This document shows, piece by piece, positions 41,876 to 51,026 of a DNA stretch of 64,000 nucleotides. Source of the stretch: Bradyrhizobium sp. B124 (GTDB lineage: Bacteria > Pseudomonadota > Alphaproteobacteria > Rhizobiales > Xanthobacteraceae); assembly GCF_038967635.1 (NCBI RefSeq), contig NZ_CP152413.1:6948001-7012000 (forward strand). The letters are read 5' to 3'. The translations under genes and the position numbers were made by a program. Every line of letters begins with the position of its first letter. Within the stretch, counting starts at the first letter, position 1. The notes under the pieces are model-generated. The model did not search any database. It was not told the origin of the DNA and saw only the letters and a program-made list of their open reading frames with translations.

Positions 41876-44176
41876 ATGGCTTCGTCGCGGAGCAAGCGCA
41901 GCTTGCTTGCATCAACGGCTGCGATCAACGCAGCGTTTCTCGGTTCGGTCATGCTTGTGCCGATGGATGCAAACGTCGCCAGCGCTCAGGCACAAGCGAG
42001 CTCTCCGCAGAACAATGTCAGCGTGCTTCCAGCCGTAACCGTGGATGAACCTGGCGCTGCAAGGAAGCGTAGCGCCGTCGCTTCAAGTCGGAACACCAGG
42101 TCTTCGCGCACCACCGTGGTGAGCCGACGCCGCACTGCTGCGGCGCCCGCTCAGAACCAGGCTCCGCGGTCGCAAGGCGCGGCCGGCACGATCGGTACGA
42201 CGACCGGCTACGTTGCGACCGGCAGCACGGCCGGCACCAAGACCAACACCGCGCTGATCGAGACGCCGCAGTCGCTTTCGGTGGTCACGCAAAAGGAGCT
42301 CAGGGATCGTAACGTTCAGACGCTTAAGGACGCCGTCAATTACACGCCCGGCGTCACGACCACCGCGTTCGGCTATGATCCCCGGTTCGATAGTTTCTAC
42401 ATCCGCGGCTTCGATGCGACCTATACTGGGATCTATCGCGACGGCCTGCGCCAGGGCGGCGGCAACTTCGCCATTCCCAAGATCGAACCTTACGGTCTCG
42501 ACAGCGTGTCGATCCTCCGTGGCCCGGCCTCGGGTCTTTACGGCCTTGGCTCTCCGGGCGGCATCGTGGACGTCACCACCAAGCGGCCGCCGTTGACCAC
42601 ATTCGGTGAGATACAGCTGCAGGGTGGCACCTACGACCGTTACCAGGGCAGCTTCGATGTCGGTGGTCCGGTGCCCGGCAGCGATCAGCTGTACTACCGG
42701 CTGACGGGTTTGCTCCGTGACGCGAAGACCTGGTATCCCGGCAACGACGACGATCGCGCCTATATCGCGCCTGCGCTGACCTGGCGGCCGGACGTCGATA
42801 CGTCCTTCACGATCCTCAGCGAGTATCAAAGCAGCCGAACCGCCGCGAGCATCGGCAACTTCCGCGCGCCCGACGGACGATTGACCAACATCTACTCGAA
42901 TGATCCGGCCTTCAGCGCCATGGATCAGAAGCAATATCGCATCGGTTACGCGTTCGAGCACAATGTCGACGACGTCTGGACGGTGCGGCAGAGCTTCCGC
43001 TTCTATCAGGTCGACACCGACGCGAAATACACCCAGATCGACTCCATCGACAGCAGCACCAATCTCGCGTCGCGCTCCGCCTGGCGGATCCTGGATAGCT
43101 TCAATACCGTGACGCTCGACAATCAGGCCGAAGCCAAGTTCATGCTCGGCGCGATCAAGAACACGGCGCTGTTCGGCGTCGACTACGGCCACTCCTACTA
43201 CAACGACAAGATCGGCTACGGGCCGGCTCCCGATCTCAATCTCCTGACGATGAACTACGGTGCCCAGGCGATCGCGTCGCCGGCATTCTCGATCTTCAAC
43301 AAGCAGTCGACCGACGAGGTAGGGGTCTATGCGCAGGAGCAGGCCAGGCTCGGCGGCTTCATCCTGACGCTCAATGGCCGCCAGAGCTGGGTCCCGCAGA
43401 CGACGACCGCAGGCCTGGACGGCATGCCGTCAACGCAGAAGGCGACCGCCTTCACGGGCCGCGCGGGCCTCGCTTACGTCTTCGACAACGGCATTGCGCC
43501 TTATGTCAGCTACGCGACGGCATTCGCCCCGCAGGTCGGCGTCGACGCATCGGGATCGCCGTTCAAGCCGACCACCGGCGAGCAGAAGGAAATCGGCATC
43601 AAGTATCAGATGCCGCAGGTGCCGGTGCTGTTGACCGCCGCGGTGTTCGACATCACGCAGGACAATGTGCTGCGCACCGATCCGAGCAACATGGCGTTCC
43701 AGGCGGCAACCGGGCAGGTCGAATCGAAGGGCGTGGAGCTCGAGGCGAAGCTGGCGCTCAAGCAGGGATTTGATTTCACTGCCGCCTACACCCATCTCAA
43801 CGTCGTGATCACGCAGGGCAACCCGGATACGACCGGCAACGAGCTCTCCGGCATTCCGAGGAATTCCTTCGCCGCCTTCGGCAAATACACGTTCCAGTCC
43901 GGCGTCCCCGTCGAAGGGCTCGGGCTTGGCCTCGGTGTCCGTTATATCGGGACCAACTTCGGCAACGACCAGAATACGTTCCAGAATGCGGCGAGAACGT
44001 TGTTCGATGCCGTGATCGACTACGATCTCGGCAAGCTGGATCGGCGATTGCTCGGCGCCACCGCGCGCTTGAACGCGACCAATCTGTTCGACACGCGCTA
44101 CCAGACCTGCCAGTCCGGCTACTGCTATGCCGGCGAACGGCGTCAGGTGATCGGCACCCTGTCTTACCGCTGGTAG
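41876..44176 (+). CDS. TonB-dependent siderophore receptor (FhuA/FpvA-like)
   Basis: A protein of about 766 residues from ATG 41876, with an N-terminal signal-like segment (SLLASTAAINAAFLGSVMLV ending ASAQ). The plug domain has IETPQSLSVVTQKELRDRNV, LKDAVNYTPGVTT, FYIRGFD and VSILRGPASGLYGLGSPGG, all typical of siderophore receptors. The 22-strand barrel follows with a final YRW. It should import a ferric siderophore, powered by TonB-ExbBD. A Ser/Arg/Ala-rich stretch lies between the signal and the plug. ATG 41855 is an equally possible start. Its stop abuts the convergent histidine kinase stop with no bases between. Confidence 0.93.
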   Translation: MASSRSKRSLLASTAAINAAFLGSVMLVPMDANVASAQAQASSPQNNVSVLPAVTVDEPGAARKRSAVASSRNTRSSRTTVVSRRRTAAAPAQNQAPRSQGAAGTIGTTTGYVATGSTAGTKTNTALIETPQSLSVVTQKELRDRNVQTLKDAVNYTPGVTTTAFGYDPRFDSFYIRGFDATYTGIYRDGLRQGGGNFAIPKIEPYGLDSVSILRGPASGLYGLGSPGGIVDVTTKRPPLTTFGEIQLQGGTYDRYQGSFDVGGPVPGSDQLYYRLTGLLRDAKTWYPGNDDDRAYIAPALTWRPDVDTSFTILSEYQSSRTAASIGNFRAPDGRLTNIYSNDPAFSAMDQKQYRIGYAFEHNVDDVWTVRQSFRFYQVDTDAKYTQIDSIDSSTNLASRSAWRILDSFNTVTLDNQAEAKFMLGAIKNTALFGVDYGHSYYNDKIGYGPAPDLNLLTMNYGAQAIASPAFSIFNKQSTDEVGVYAQEQARLGGFILTLNGRQSWVPQTTTAGLDGMPSTQKATAFTGRAGLAYVFDNGIAPYVSYATAFAPQVGVDASGSPFKPTTGEQKEIGIKYQMPQVPVLLTAAVFDITQDNVLRTDPSNMAFQAATGQVESKGVELEAKLALKQGFDFTAAYTHLNVVITQGNPDTTGNELSGIPRNSFAAFGKYTFQSGVPVEGLGLGLGVRYIGTNFGNDQNTFQNAARTLFDAVIDYDLGKLDRRLLGATARLNATNLFDTRYQTCQSGYCYAGERRQVIGTLSYRW

Positions 44177-45562
44177 CTATACCGGTATCCGCACCGCCGC
44201 GCGCAGGCCGCCCATCGGGCTTTCGCCGAGCATGATGTCGCCGCCATGCGAGCGGGCGATGTCGCGCGCGATCGCAAGTCCGAGGCCGCTGCCGCCTTCG
44301 TCCTGGTTGCGGGCGTCGTCGAGCCGCAGGAAGGGCTTGAACACTTCCTCGCGCATGTCGGCGGGGATGCCGGGGCCGTCGTCGTCGACCGTGATGTTGA
44401 GATAGCGATGGTCGCGCTGGCCGGTGATCGAGATCGTGTTGGCGTGGCGCGCCGCGTTGGAAACGAGGTTGGCGAGGCAGCGCTTGAACGAGGCCGGCTT
44501 CACCGTGACGACGGGCAGGCCGTGGAATGCGACGGTCGCGGTGTGGCCGTGACGTTCGGCGTCACTGCGCAATTCCTCCAGCGCCATCGCCATGTCGGTC
44601 GGCTGCGCGACCTCGCCGGAATCGCCGCGCGCGAAGGCAAGGTAGTCCTCCAGCATCATCGACATCTCGTCGACGTCCTTGCGCATCGCGTCGATCTCGG
44701 GGCCTTCGCCGATCAAGGCGAGTTCGAGCTTGAAGCGCGTCAGGATGGTGCGCAAATCATGCGACACGCCGGCGAGCATCGCGGTGCGCTGCTCGATCGA
44801 ACGCTCGACGCGCGCCTTCATCTCGATGAAGGCCTGTGCCGCGCGTCGCACCTCGCGCGCGCCGCGCGGCCGGAAGTTTGGCGCCTCGCGGCCCTTGCCG
44901 AAGCTTTCGGCGGCGTCGGCGAGCCGCAGGATCGGCTTGATCTGATTGCGCAGGAACAGCACGGCGACGATCAGCAGGATCGACGAGGTGCCGACCATCC
45001 AGAAGATGAAGATCTCCGAGTTGGAGGCGTAGGCCGCGCTGCGCTGGGCGAAGATCCGCATCACCGAATCGTCGAGCGAAACGCGGATCTCGACCAGGTT
45101 GGACTTGCCGACGGTGTCGATCCAGAACGGACGGCTGATCTGGCGGCCGAGCTGCACCGACAGGGTCTGGTCGAGCAGCGAGAAGAACGGCTTCGGCCCC
45201 GGCGGCGGCATGTCGCCGGCGGGTAGGAAGTCGACCACGAGCTGCAGCTTCTGGGCGATGCGGCGCAGCTGCGCGCGGTCCTTGTCCTGCGGATAATTCT
45301 TGTAGACGTCGATCAGCGCGGCGATGTCGGAGACCACCGCGGCCGACAGGCGCCGCGTCACCGTGTTCCAGTGCCGCTCCATGAACACGAACGCGACCAC
45401 GGTCTGCAGAATCACCATCGGCACGATCATGATCAGCAGTGCGCGGGCGTAGAGGCCGGTCGGCATCCAGCTCTTGAACGCATTGCCCATCCAGCCGTTC
45501 GCCTTCGAGACGCGCTGCGAAGCGTTCTTGATCAGGGTCAGGCCGGTGTCGAGCGTGCTCAT
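44177..45562 (-). CDS. Membrane sensor histidine kinase, EnvZ-like
   Basis: A 461-residue kinase. Membrane helices at about 38-60 and 184-204 frame a 120-residue periplasmic sensor domain. A HAMP domain follows (RNQIKPILRLADAAESFGKG), then the HisKA site with His268 (AGVSHDLRTILTRFKLEL) and HATPase motifs NLVSNAARHA, DDGPGIP and GGSGLGLAIARDIA. It lies 9 bp downstream of its response regulator and belongs to the MarR-OmpR-EnvZ operon. The signal it senses is not apparent. The arrangement recalls the petP-petR loci of purple bacteria. Confidence 0.92.
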   Translation of the reverse strand: MSTLDTGLTLIKNASQRVSKANGWMGNAFKSWMPTGLYARALLIMIVPMVILQTVVAFVFMERHWNTVTRRLSAAVVSDIAALIDVYKNYPQDKDRAQLRRIAQKLQLVVDFLPAGDMPPPGPKPFFSLLDQTLSVQLGRQISRPFWIDTVGKSNLVEIRVSLDDSVMRIFAQRSAAYASNSEIFIFWMVGTSSILLIVAVLFLRNQIKPILRLADAAESFGKGREAPNFRPRGAREVRRAAQAFIEMKARVERSIEQRTAMLAGVSHDLRTILTRFKLELALIGEGPEIDAMRKDVDEMSMMLEDYLAFARGDSGEVAQPTDMAMALEELRSDAERHGHTATVAFHGLPVVTVKPASFKRCLANLVSNAARHANTISITGQRDHRYLNITVDDDGPGIPADMREEVFKPFLRLDDARNQDEGGSGLGLAIARDIARSHGGDIMLGESPMGGLRAAVRIPV

Positions 45563-45571
45563 GGCTGCATC

Positions 45572-46300
45572 TTACGGCGAGGCGACCAGGCGATAGCCGA
45601 TGCCGCGTACCGCCTGCAGGAATAGCGGATTGGCGGGATCGTGCTCGATCTTGCGGCGCAGGCGGTTGATCTGCACGTCGACCGCGCGCTCGTTGACGGT
45701 GCCGCCGCTGGTCAGCTCGCCGCGCGGCACGGTCTCGCCGGGGGCACTTGCGAGGATACGCAGCATCTCGCGCTCGCGGTCGGTGAGATGGATGATCTCC
45801 TCGCCCTGGCGCAGCTCGCTGCGTTCGATGTGGAAGATGTAGGGGCCGAACGCGATCTGCTCGACGACAGTGACTTGCGGCGGCGCGGTGCGCTTGAGGA
45901 TATTGCCGATGCGCAGCACCAGCTCGCGCGGCTCGAACGGCTTGGCGACATAGTCGTCGGCGCCGATCTGCAGGCCCTCGATGCGGGCTTCCGCCTCATG
46001 GCGGGCGGTCAGCATGATGATCGGCACCGTCGAGGAGGTGCGGATGAAGCGGGCGAGGTCGAAGCCGTTCTCGCCGGGCATCATCACGTCGAGGATGAGC
46101 AGGTCGAAATGCAGCCCGAGCAGCTTGGCGCGCGCATCGGTGGCGCTCATGGCCGTCGTGACGCGATAGCCTTCGCCGGAGAGAAAGCGCGACAGCAGGT
46201 CGCGAATGCGCCGGTCGTCGTCGACCAGCAGGAGATGCGGCGCATCGTCGGCCGGCTCGACCGGCGTGCGCACCAGGGTTGCAGCCTGCACCAGGTTCAC
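45572..46300 (-). CDS. OmpR-family response regulator (PetR-like)
   Basis: A 242-residue regulator. Receiver: acidic pocket D27-D29 (LLLVDDDRRIRD), phospho-acceptor D71 (LLILDVMMPGENG) and Lys in YVAKPFEPREL. The C-terminal winged helix has LTDREREMLRILASAPGE, RAVDVQINRLRRKIE and VRGIGYRLV. The upstream MarR gene overlaps by 4 bp and the kinase follows 9 bp later. The order MarR / OmpR-type regulator resembles Rhodobacter petP-petR. Targets are unknown; the neighbouring TonB receptor is a candidate by position only. Confidence 0.92.
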   Translation of the reverse strand: MNLVQAATLVRTPVEPADDAPHLLLVDDDRRIRDLLSRFLSGEGYRVTTAMSATDARAKLLGLHFDLLILDVMMPGENGFDLARFIRTSSTVPIIMLTARHEAEARIEGLQIGADDYVAKPFEPRELVLRIGNILKRTAPPQVTVVEQIAFGPYIFHIERSELRQGEEIIHLTDREREMLRILASAPGETVPRGELTSGGTVNERAVDVQINRLRRKIEHDPANPLFLQAVRGIGYRLVASP

Positions 46301-46845
46301 TCCCTTGTTTTTCTGCCGCCGCCGAAGATCGCTTCGAGCACCTTGTCGGGATCGTCGCGGTCGATCATCGCGCGCAGGAATTGGCGAACCGTCTCGACGC
46401 CGGCCGGATCGATGCCGGCGATGGCGCGGTTGATGCGGTCGGTCTGCAGCCCTGCGAGCTTGGCGACCAGCGCCTCGCCCTTCGGCGTTGCGTAGAGCAG
46501 GCGTTGCCGGCGGTCGTTGTTGCCGGTCTTCTGCACGATGTAGCCTTCATCCAGCAGTTGCTTGAGCACGCGTCCGAGCGACTGCTTGGTGATGCGCAGG
46601 ACGTCGAGCAGGTCGGCGACCTTCAGGCCGGGATAGCGGGTGACGAAGTGGATGACGCGGTGGTGGGCGCGGCCGAAGCCGAACGCCTCCAGTTCCTGGT
46701 CGGCGTCGCCGACAAAGTCGCGGTAGGCGAAGAACAAGAGCTCGATGATGTCCCAGCGCAGGTCGCGGCCGCCCGCCGCAGGAGCATGATCATCTCCCTG
46801 CGAATCGGGCTTGGCAGCCATGCCTGAGATATTTATGTCAGTCAT
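46297..46845 (-). CDS. MarR-family transcriptional regulator (PetP-like)
   Basis: A 182-residue MarR-type regulator from ATG 46845. The winged helix is in VIHFVTRYPGLKVADLLDVLRI cut into helix 2-3, with TKQSLGRVLKQLLDEGYIVQ as recognition helix and wing (DRRQRLLYATPKGEALV). An in-frame ATG at 46887 is further from a good ribosome site. Its start codon lies within a 21-bp imperfect palindrome, a likely operator. It is the first gene of the operon with the response regulator (ATGA overlap) and histidine kinase. Confidence 0.88.
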   Translation of the reverse strand: MTDINISGMAAKPDSQGDDHAPAAGGRDLRWDIIELLFFAYRDFVGDADQELEAFGFGRAHHRVIHFVTRYPGLKVADLLDVLRITKQSLGRVLKQLLDEGYIVQKTGNNDRRQRLLYATPKGEALVAKLAGLQTDRINRAIAGIDPAGVETVRQFLRAMIDRDDPDKVLEAIFGGGRKTRE

Positions 46846-46854
46846 ATTGACGTA
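46834..46854. promoter_or_regulatory. Imperfect 21-bp palindrome over the MarR start codon
   Basis: TATGTCA (46834-46840), 7-bp spacer GTCATAT, then TGACGTA (46848-46854): the two halves are inverted with one mismatch. The MarR gene's start codon (46843-46845, minus strand) lies in the spacer. MarR proteins typically bind such palindromes and repress themselves. Confidence 0.45.
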
Positions 46855-46982
46855 TCTTGGGTTCAATGTTACAAAACTGCCTGTCACGACGAAACATTAG
46901 ATCGTTCCGTCCCCGACAGCGTTTGAGGCGGCCTGAAAAAGCCTGTGAGGCGGTTTGGGCCGCAAATTGGACTACCGTGCGA

Positions 46983-47011
46983 TTGTCGAGCGGCATTTCG
47001 GCAAACATACT
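46983..47011 (+). promoter_or_regulatory. Possible sigma-70 promoter of ilvE
   Basis: TTGTCG (46983-46988), 17-bp spacer, CATACT (47006-47011). It lies 165 bp before the aminotransferase start. The rest of the 330-bp gap between the MarR gene and ilvE shows no gene or clear regulator site. Weak by sequence alone. Confidence 0.3.
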
Positions 47012-47175
47012 GGACTTCAGCACTCCGCAAAAGCATGTCTAAACGGCATGTTGGCGATGGAAACCGGCCGGGTTGCCGGCGGTGGTGAAGTTCGCACCAG
47101 CCGAGCCTGATGGCTCCGGGGGAAACAGGCCGTCGCCCGGTATGGCGCCGGTTCCGACAGCGGAAAGCAAGAAAA

Positions 47176-48255
47176 ATGACTTTGAAATTCGACATCCAGC
47201 CTTCGCCGAATCCTACGTCCGACAAGGATCGCGCGGCGAAGCTCGTGGACCCGGGCTTCGGCCGCGTCTTTACCGACCACATGGCGATCGTCCGCTACAG
47301 CCAGGGCAAGGGGTGGCACAGCGCCCGCGTCGAAGCACGCGCGAATTTTCCGCTCGATCCGGCCGGCGCGGTGCTGCACTACGCCCAGGAGATTTTCGAA
47401 GGTCTCAAGGCCTACAGGCGCGACGATGGCGGTGTGAACCTGTTCCGTCCCGACGCCAATGCCCGGCGCTTTCACGATTCGGCCGAGCGCATGGCGATGG
47501 CGCCGCTGCCCGAGGACGTCTTCATCGAGGCGGTCGAGCAGTTGGTGCGGATCGATCGCGCCTGGATCCCGGGCGGCGAGGGCAGCCTCTATCTGCGGCC
47601 GTTCATGATCGCGAGCGAGGTCTTCCTCGGCGTGAAGCCGTCGGCGGAATACATCTTCTCCGTCATCGCATCGCCGGTCGGCTCCTATTTCAAAGGCGGT
47701 CCCGCACCGGTGTCGATCTGGGTGTCGGAGAATTACACGCGCGCCGCGATCGGCGGCACCGGCGCCGTCAAGTGCGGCGGCAACTATGCCGCAAGCCTGC
47801 GCGCGCAGGCCGAAGCGATCGAGCGCGGCTGCGACCAGGTCGTGTTCCTTGATGCGGTCGAGCGCCGCTACATCGAAGAGCTCGGCGGCATGAACATCTT
47901 CTTCGCGTTCGACGACGGCTCGCTCTCGACGCCGCCGCTCGGCACCATCCTGCCCGGCATCACCCGCGACTCGATCATCGCGCTTGCCAAGGATACCGGC
48001 ACGCGCGTGCGCGAGGAGCCCTACACGATCCAGCAGTGGCGTGCCGACGCCGCCAGCGGCAAGCTGAAGGAAGCCTTCGCCTGCGGCACCGCGGCCGTGA
48101 TCTCGCCGATCGGCAAGGTGTGCTCGGCGAGCGGCGACTTCCAGATCAGCGGCGGCGCGGCCGGCCCGGTCGCGATGGGCCTGCGCAAGAAGCTGGTCGA
48201 CATCCAGTACGGTCGCACCAACGACCCGCATAACTGGATCAGGAACGTCGCCTGA
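47176..48255 (+). CDS. ilvE: Branched-chain amino acid aminotransferase, class IV
   Basis: A 359-residue PLP enzyme of the fold-type IV family that transfers amino groups between Leu/Ile/Val and 2-oxoglutarate. The PLP Lys is in GTGAVKCGGNYAASL, and ERRYIEELGGMNIFF and GTAAVISPIGKV are typical of the larger eukaryote-like (about 360-residue) branch. ATG 47176 (MTLKFDIQPSPNP) is preferred to the upstream ATG at 47110, which adds a basic leader without ribosome site. It is alone between the MarR operon and a DUF2314 gene. A weak hairpin follows at 48290. Confidence 0.95.
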   Translation: MTLKFDIQPSPNPTSDKDRAAKLVDPGFGRVFTDHMAIVRYSQGKGWHSARVEARANFPLDPAGAVLHYAQEIFEGLKAYRRDDGGVNLFRPDANARRFHDSAERMAMAPLPEDVFIEAVEQLVRIDRAWIPGGEGSLYLRPFMIASEVFLGVKPSAEYIFSVIASPVGSYFKGGPAPVSIWVSENYTRAAIGGTGAVKCGGNYAASLRAQAEAIERGCDQVVFLDAVERRYIEELGGMNIFFAFDDGSLSTPPLGTILPGITRDSIIALAKDTGTRVREEPYTIQQWRADAASGKLKEAFACGTAAVISPIGKVCSASGDFQISGGAAGPVAMGLRKKLVDIQYGRTNDPHNWIRNVA

Positions 48256-48289
48256 CACCGCGGTTCCACCGCTGACCTGCTTCGATCTC

Positions 48290-48328
48290 GCGCCTCTTCC
48301 TGTGCAAGGGAGAGGCGCTCTCGCTTTG
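48290..48328 (+). terminator. Hairpin after ilvE
   Basis: GCGCCTCT (48290-48297) pairs with AGAGGCGC (48311-48318), followed by TCTCGCTTTGG. The T run is poor, so this is only a possible terminator. Confidence 0.4.
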
Positions 48329-48462
48329 GAATACGGCAAGCTGACGCTTCGCCTCGGTCGTCATTTTTCCGTGTTGTCGGCCGTCTCCGCATGAACGGCC
48401 TGCTGCGAGCGCGCGACCAAGTCTCGCCTTCCGCTTCAATCAATCCCCATTTGCGTGATGAC

Positions 48463-48969
48463 ATGACCAAAACTCCCGTAACACGTCTGACCTGTGCCGT
48501 GCTGATTGCGGCTGCGTTCGCGCTCACCGGAACCGACTCGGTGCGCGCCGAGGACCGCTCGCCGGTGATCGATGTCCGTACGGCTGACCCGGAGATGAAC
48601 GCCGCGATCAGCCATGCGCGCGAGACGCTTCCGGCGTTCTGGGCCTCCTATGAGGCGCCCAAGCCGTCGGAGACCCAGCACTCGCTCAAGGTCCGCTTTC
48701 CGACCCATCGCAACGAGGGCGAGCACATCTGGATGCGCGAGGTGAAGAAGCTGCCGAGCGGCGGCTATTCCGGCCGGTTCGCCAACCAGCCGCGCGACCT
48801 GCCGGGCAAGCGGGCCGGCGACCTCGCCGAGTTCAAGCAGGCCGATATCTCCGACTGGATGTTCATGCGCAACGGCAAGATCGTCGGCGGCGAGACCATC
48901 AAGCCGCTGCTGAAATCGATGTCGAAGGCCGACGCCGACGCGCTTCGCGCGCGGATGGAGCAGCCCTGA
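48463..48969 (+). CDS. DUF2314-family exported protein (YegJ-like)
   Basis: A 168-residue protein with a signal peptide (TRLTCAVLIAAAFALTGTDSV, cut near VRAED). The mature part carries the DUF2314 pattern: DPEMNAAISHARETLPAFW, HIWMREVKKLPSGGYSGRFAN and YSDWMF-type ISDWMFMRNGKIVGG. E. coli YegJ has the same domain; function is unknown. ATG 48463 immediately precedes the signal. It lies 73 bp before hisS and may share its transcript. Confidence 0.85.
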   Translation: MTKTPVTRLTCAVLIAAAFALTGTDSVRAEDRSPVIDVRTADPEMNAAISHARETLPAFWASYEAPKPSETQHSLKVRFPTHRNEGEHIWMREVKKLPSGGYSGRFANQPRDLPGKRAGDLAEFKQADISDWMFMRNGKIVGGETIKPLLKSMSKADADALRARMEQP

Positions 48970-49042
48970 GGACCGGTGTTCGGCGGCGGCTGAGGCGCAG
49001 AGCCGGGTTGCCGCCTTGCGCGTCCGCTGGTAAACGCCGCCA

Positions 49043-50557
49043 ATGGCCGAGAAACCCAAAAAACCCCAGAAACTGAAGGCGCGCCTGCCGCGCGGGCTGG
49101 AAGATCGTGGCCCGGCCGCGATCAATGCCACGCGGGCGATGGTCGAGAAGATCCGCGCCGTCTACGAGCTCTACGGCTTCGAGCCGGTGGAGACGCCGGC
49201 GATGGAATATACCGATGCGCTCGGCAAATTCCTGCCCGACCAGGACCGTCCCAACGAGGGCGTGTTCTCGTTCCAGGACGATGACGAGCAGTGGATCTCG
49301 CTGCGCTACGACCTGACCGCGCCGCTCGCGCGCTATGTCGCGGAGAACTTCGACGCGCTGCCGAAGCCTTATCGGTCGTATCGGTTCGGCTATGTCTTCC
49401 GCAACGAGAAGCCGGGTCCCGGCCGCTTCCGCCAGTTCATGCAGTTCGATGCCGACACCGTCGGCTCGGCGACGCCGGCGGCCGACGCCGAGATCTGCAT
49501 GATGGCGGCCGACACGATGGAAGCGCTGGGGATTCCGCGCGGCTCCTATGTCGTGAAGGTGAACAACCGCAAGGTGCTCGATGGCGTGCTCGAGGCGATC
49601 GGTCTCGGCGGCGACGACAATGCAGGTCGCAGGCTCACGGTGCTGCGCGCGATCGACAAGCTCGACAAGTTTCCTGCCGATGAGGTTCGCAAGCTGCTCG
49701 GTCCCGGGCGATGGGATGGCGGCGAAGAGGGCAAGGGCGACTTTACCAAGGGCGCCGAGCTGAGCCCGGCGGATGCCGATATCGTTCTGGCCGTCACGCA
49801 GAAGCGCGACGATTGGAAAGACGCCATCGCTGCGGCCGAGACCTACCTTGCGAAGAGTGAAGTCGGTCAGGCTGGCGTGAGCGAGCTCGAAGAGATCGCG
49901 AAACTGGTCGCGGCGTCCGGCTATGGCGCAGATCGCATCCGCATCGATCCCACCGTCGTTCGCGGCCTCGAATACTACACCGGCCCGGTCTACGAGGTTG
50001 AGCTGCTGCTCGATACCAAGGACGAGAAGGGCCGCCCGGTGCGGTTCGGCTCGGTTGGTGGCGGCGGCCGCTACGACGGTCTCGTCTCGCGCTTCCGCGG
50101 CGAGCCGGTGCCGGCGACCGGCTTCTCGATCGGTGTCTCGCGCCTGCAGGCCGCGCTGACGATGCTCGGCCAGCTCGACACGCAGGCCGAGTTCGGGCCC
50201 GTCGTCGTCACCGTTTTCGATCGCGACCGCGTCGCCGACTACCAGAAGATGGTCGCAGAGCTGCGCCAGGCCGGCATCCGCGCCGAGCTCTACCTCGGCA
50301 ACCCGAAGAACATGGGCAACCAGCTCAAATATGCCGACCGCCGCCACTCGCCCTGCGTGATCATCCAGGGCTCGGATGAGAAGGCGCGCGGCGAGGTGCA
50401 GATCAAGGATTTGATCGAGGGCGCCAAGGCGGCGGCTGCGATCGCGTCCAATCAGGAATGGCGCGAAACGCGCCCCGCGCAGTTCTCCTGCGCCGAGGCC
50501 GATCTGGTCGCCAAGGTACGCGAGGTGCTCGCGCGCCACGACGTGAACTGGGGATAG
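49043..50557 (+). CDS. hisS: Histidyl-tRNA synthetase
   Basis: A 504-residue class II synthetase. Motif 2 is [22 protein letters not shown], cut here at FRNE, and the HisA/HisB motifs are present as [16 protein letters not shown] and [13 protein letters not shown]. It is about 80 residues longer than E. coli HisRS because of an insertion in the middle ([20 protein letters not shown] to [20 protein letters not shown]), a known feature of alphaproteobacterial HisRS, whose tRNA-His often lacks G-1. ATG 49043 is followed by a Lys/Pro-rich leader. Confidence 0.97.
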   Translation: MAEKPKKPQKLKARLPRGLEDRGPAAINATRAMVEKIRAVYELYGFEPVETPAMEYTDALGKFLPDQDRPNEGVFSFQDDDEQWISLRYDLTAPLARYVAENFDALPKPYRSYRFGYVFRNEKPGPGRFRQFMQFDADTVGSATPAADAEICMMAADTMEALGIPRGSYVVKVNNRKVLDGVLEAIGLGGDDNAGRRLTVLRAIDKLDKFPADEVRKLLGPGRWDGGEEGKGDFTKGAELSPADADIVLAVTQKRDDWKDAIAAAETYLAKSEVGQAGVSELEEIAKLVAASGYGADRIRIDPTVVRGLEYYTGPVYEVELLLDTKDEKGRPVRFGSVGGGGRYDGLVSRFRGEPVPATGFSIGVSRLQAALTMLGQLDTQAEFGPVVVTVFDRDRVADYQKMVAELRQAGIRAELYLGNPKNMGNQLKYADRRHSPCVIIQGSDEKARGEVQIKDLIEGAKAAAAIASNQEWRETRPAQFSCAEADLVAKVREVLARHDVNWG

Positions 50558-50564
50558 CTGGTTT

Positions 50565-50605
50565 GTCGTGCGCGGGCTTGACCCGCGCATCCATCTTCAA
50601 AAAGA
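50565..50605. repeat. Half copy of the GGGCTTGACCCGCGCATCCAT repeat
   Basis: GTCGTGCGCGGGCTTGACCC and GCGCATCCATCTTC match the left arm of the repeat at 3823. It lies between hisS and the tautomerase. Confidence 0.65.
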
Positions 50606-50661
50606 TGGCGCGCCAGCCAGACCGGCAGACGCACGTCAACAACAACAAGGGAGTTATTCCG

Positions 50662-50865
50662 ATGCCCGAGATCACCGTGAGCATGGCCGCCGGCCGCACC
50701 GACGAGCAGAAGGCCGGCATGATGCGCGACATCACCCAGGCGCTGGTGAAGAACCTCGGCGTCGACGCCGATGCCGTCGTGATCCAGATCAATGAAGCGC
50801 CGCTGCATCACAAGATGAAGGGTGGCAAGACCTTCGTCGAGCGCGCCGCCGCCGCGAAGAAGTAA
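50662..50865 (+). CDS. 4-oxalocrotonate tautomerase family protein
   Basis: A 67-residue tautomerase whose N-terminal Pro after Met removal (MPEITVSMAAGRTDEQK) is the catalytic base. The rest fits the family: MRDITQALVKNLGVDADAVVIQINE and the basic KMKGGKTFVER. Members isomerise 2-hydroxymuconate or related enols; here the substrate is unknown. A strong AAGGGAG ribosome site precedes ATG 50662. Confidence 0.92.
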   Translation: MPEITVSMAAGRTDEQKAGMMRDITQALVKNLGVDADAVVIQINEAPLHHKMKGGKTFVERAAAAKK

Positions 50866-50877
50866 TCACATTCACTT

Positions 50878-51009
50878 CGTCGTCCCTGCGAAAGCAGGGA
50901 CCCATAACCACCGATGCCGGTGATTGGCAAAGGCTGCGGCCCCAGCCATCGACCAACTGAAATTCGTGGTTATGGGTCCCGGGTCGCGCTTCGCTTGCCC
51001 GGGACGACG
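50878..51009. repeat. Palindromic repeat of the GTCGTCCCGG...GGGACCCATAACCAC family
   Basis: Arms CGTCGTCCCTGCG...GGGACCCATAACCAC and GTGGTTATGGGTCCCGGG...GGGACGACG are inverted. Members of the same family lie at 52286-52412 and 55124-55245. Confidence 0.85.
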
Positions 51010-51026
51010 TCTGTTTTGAGGCACCG

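Noticed and set aside
41463..41915. 150-codon minus-strand open frame in the TonB receptor leader
   Set aside because: No ribosome site, no domain, unusual Cys/Ser-rich composition, and it overlaps the receptor signal peptide region.
48899..50590. 563-codon minus-strand open frame opposite hisS
   Set aside because: Antisense shadow of hisS with no family pattern.
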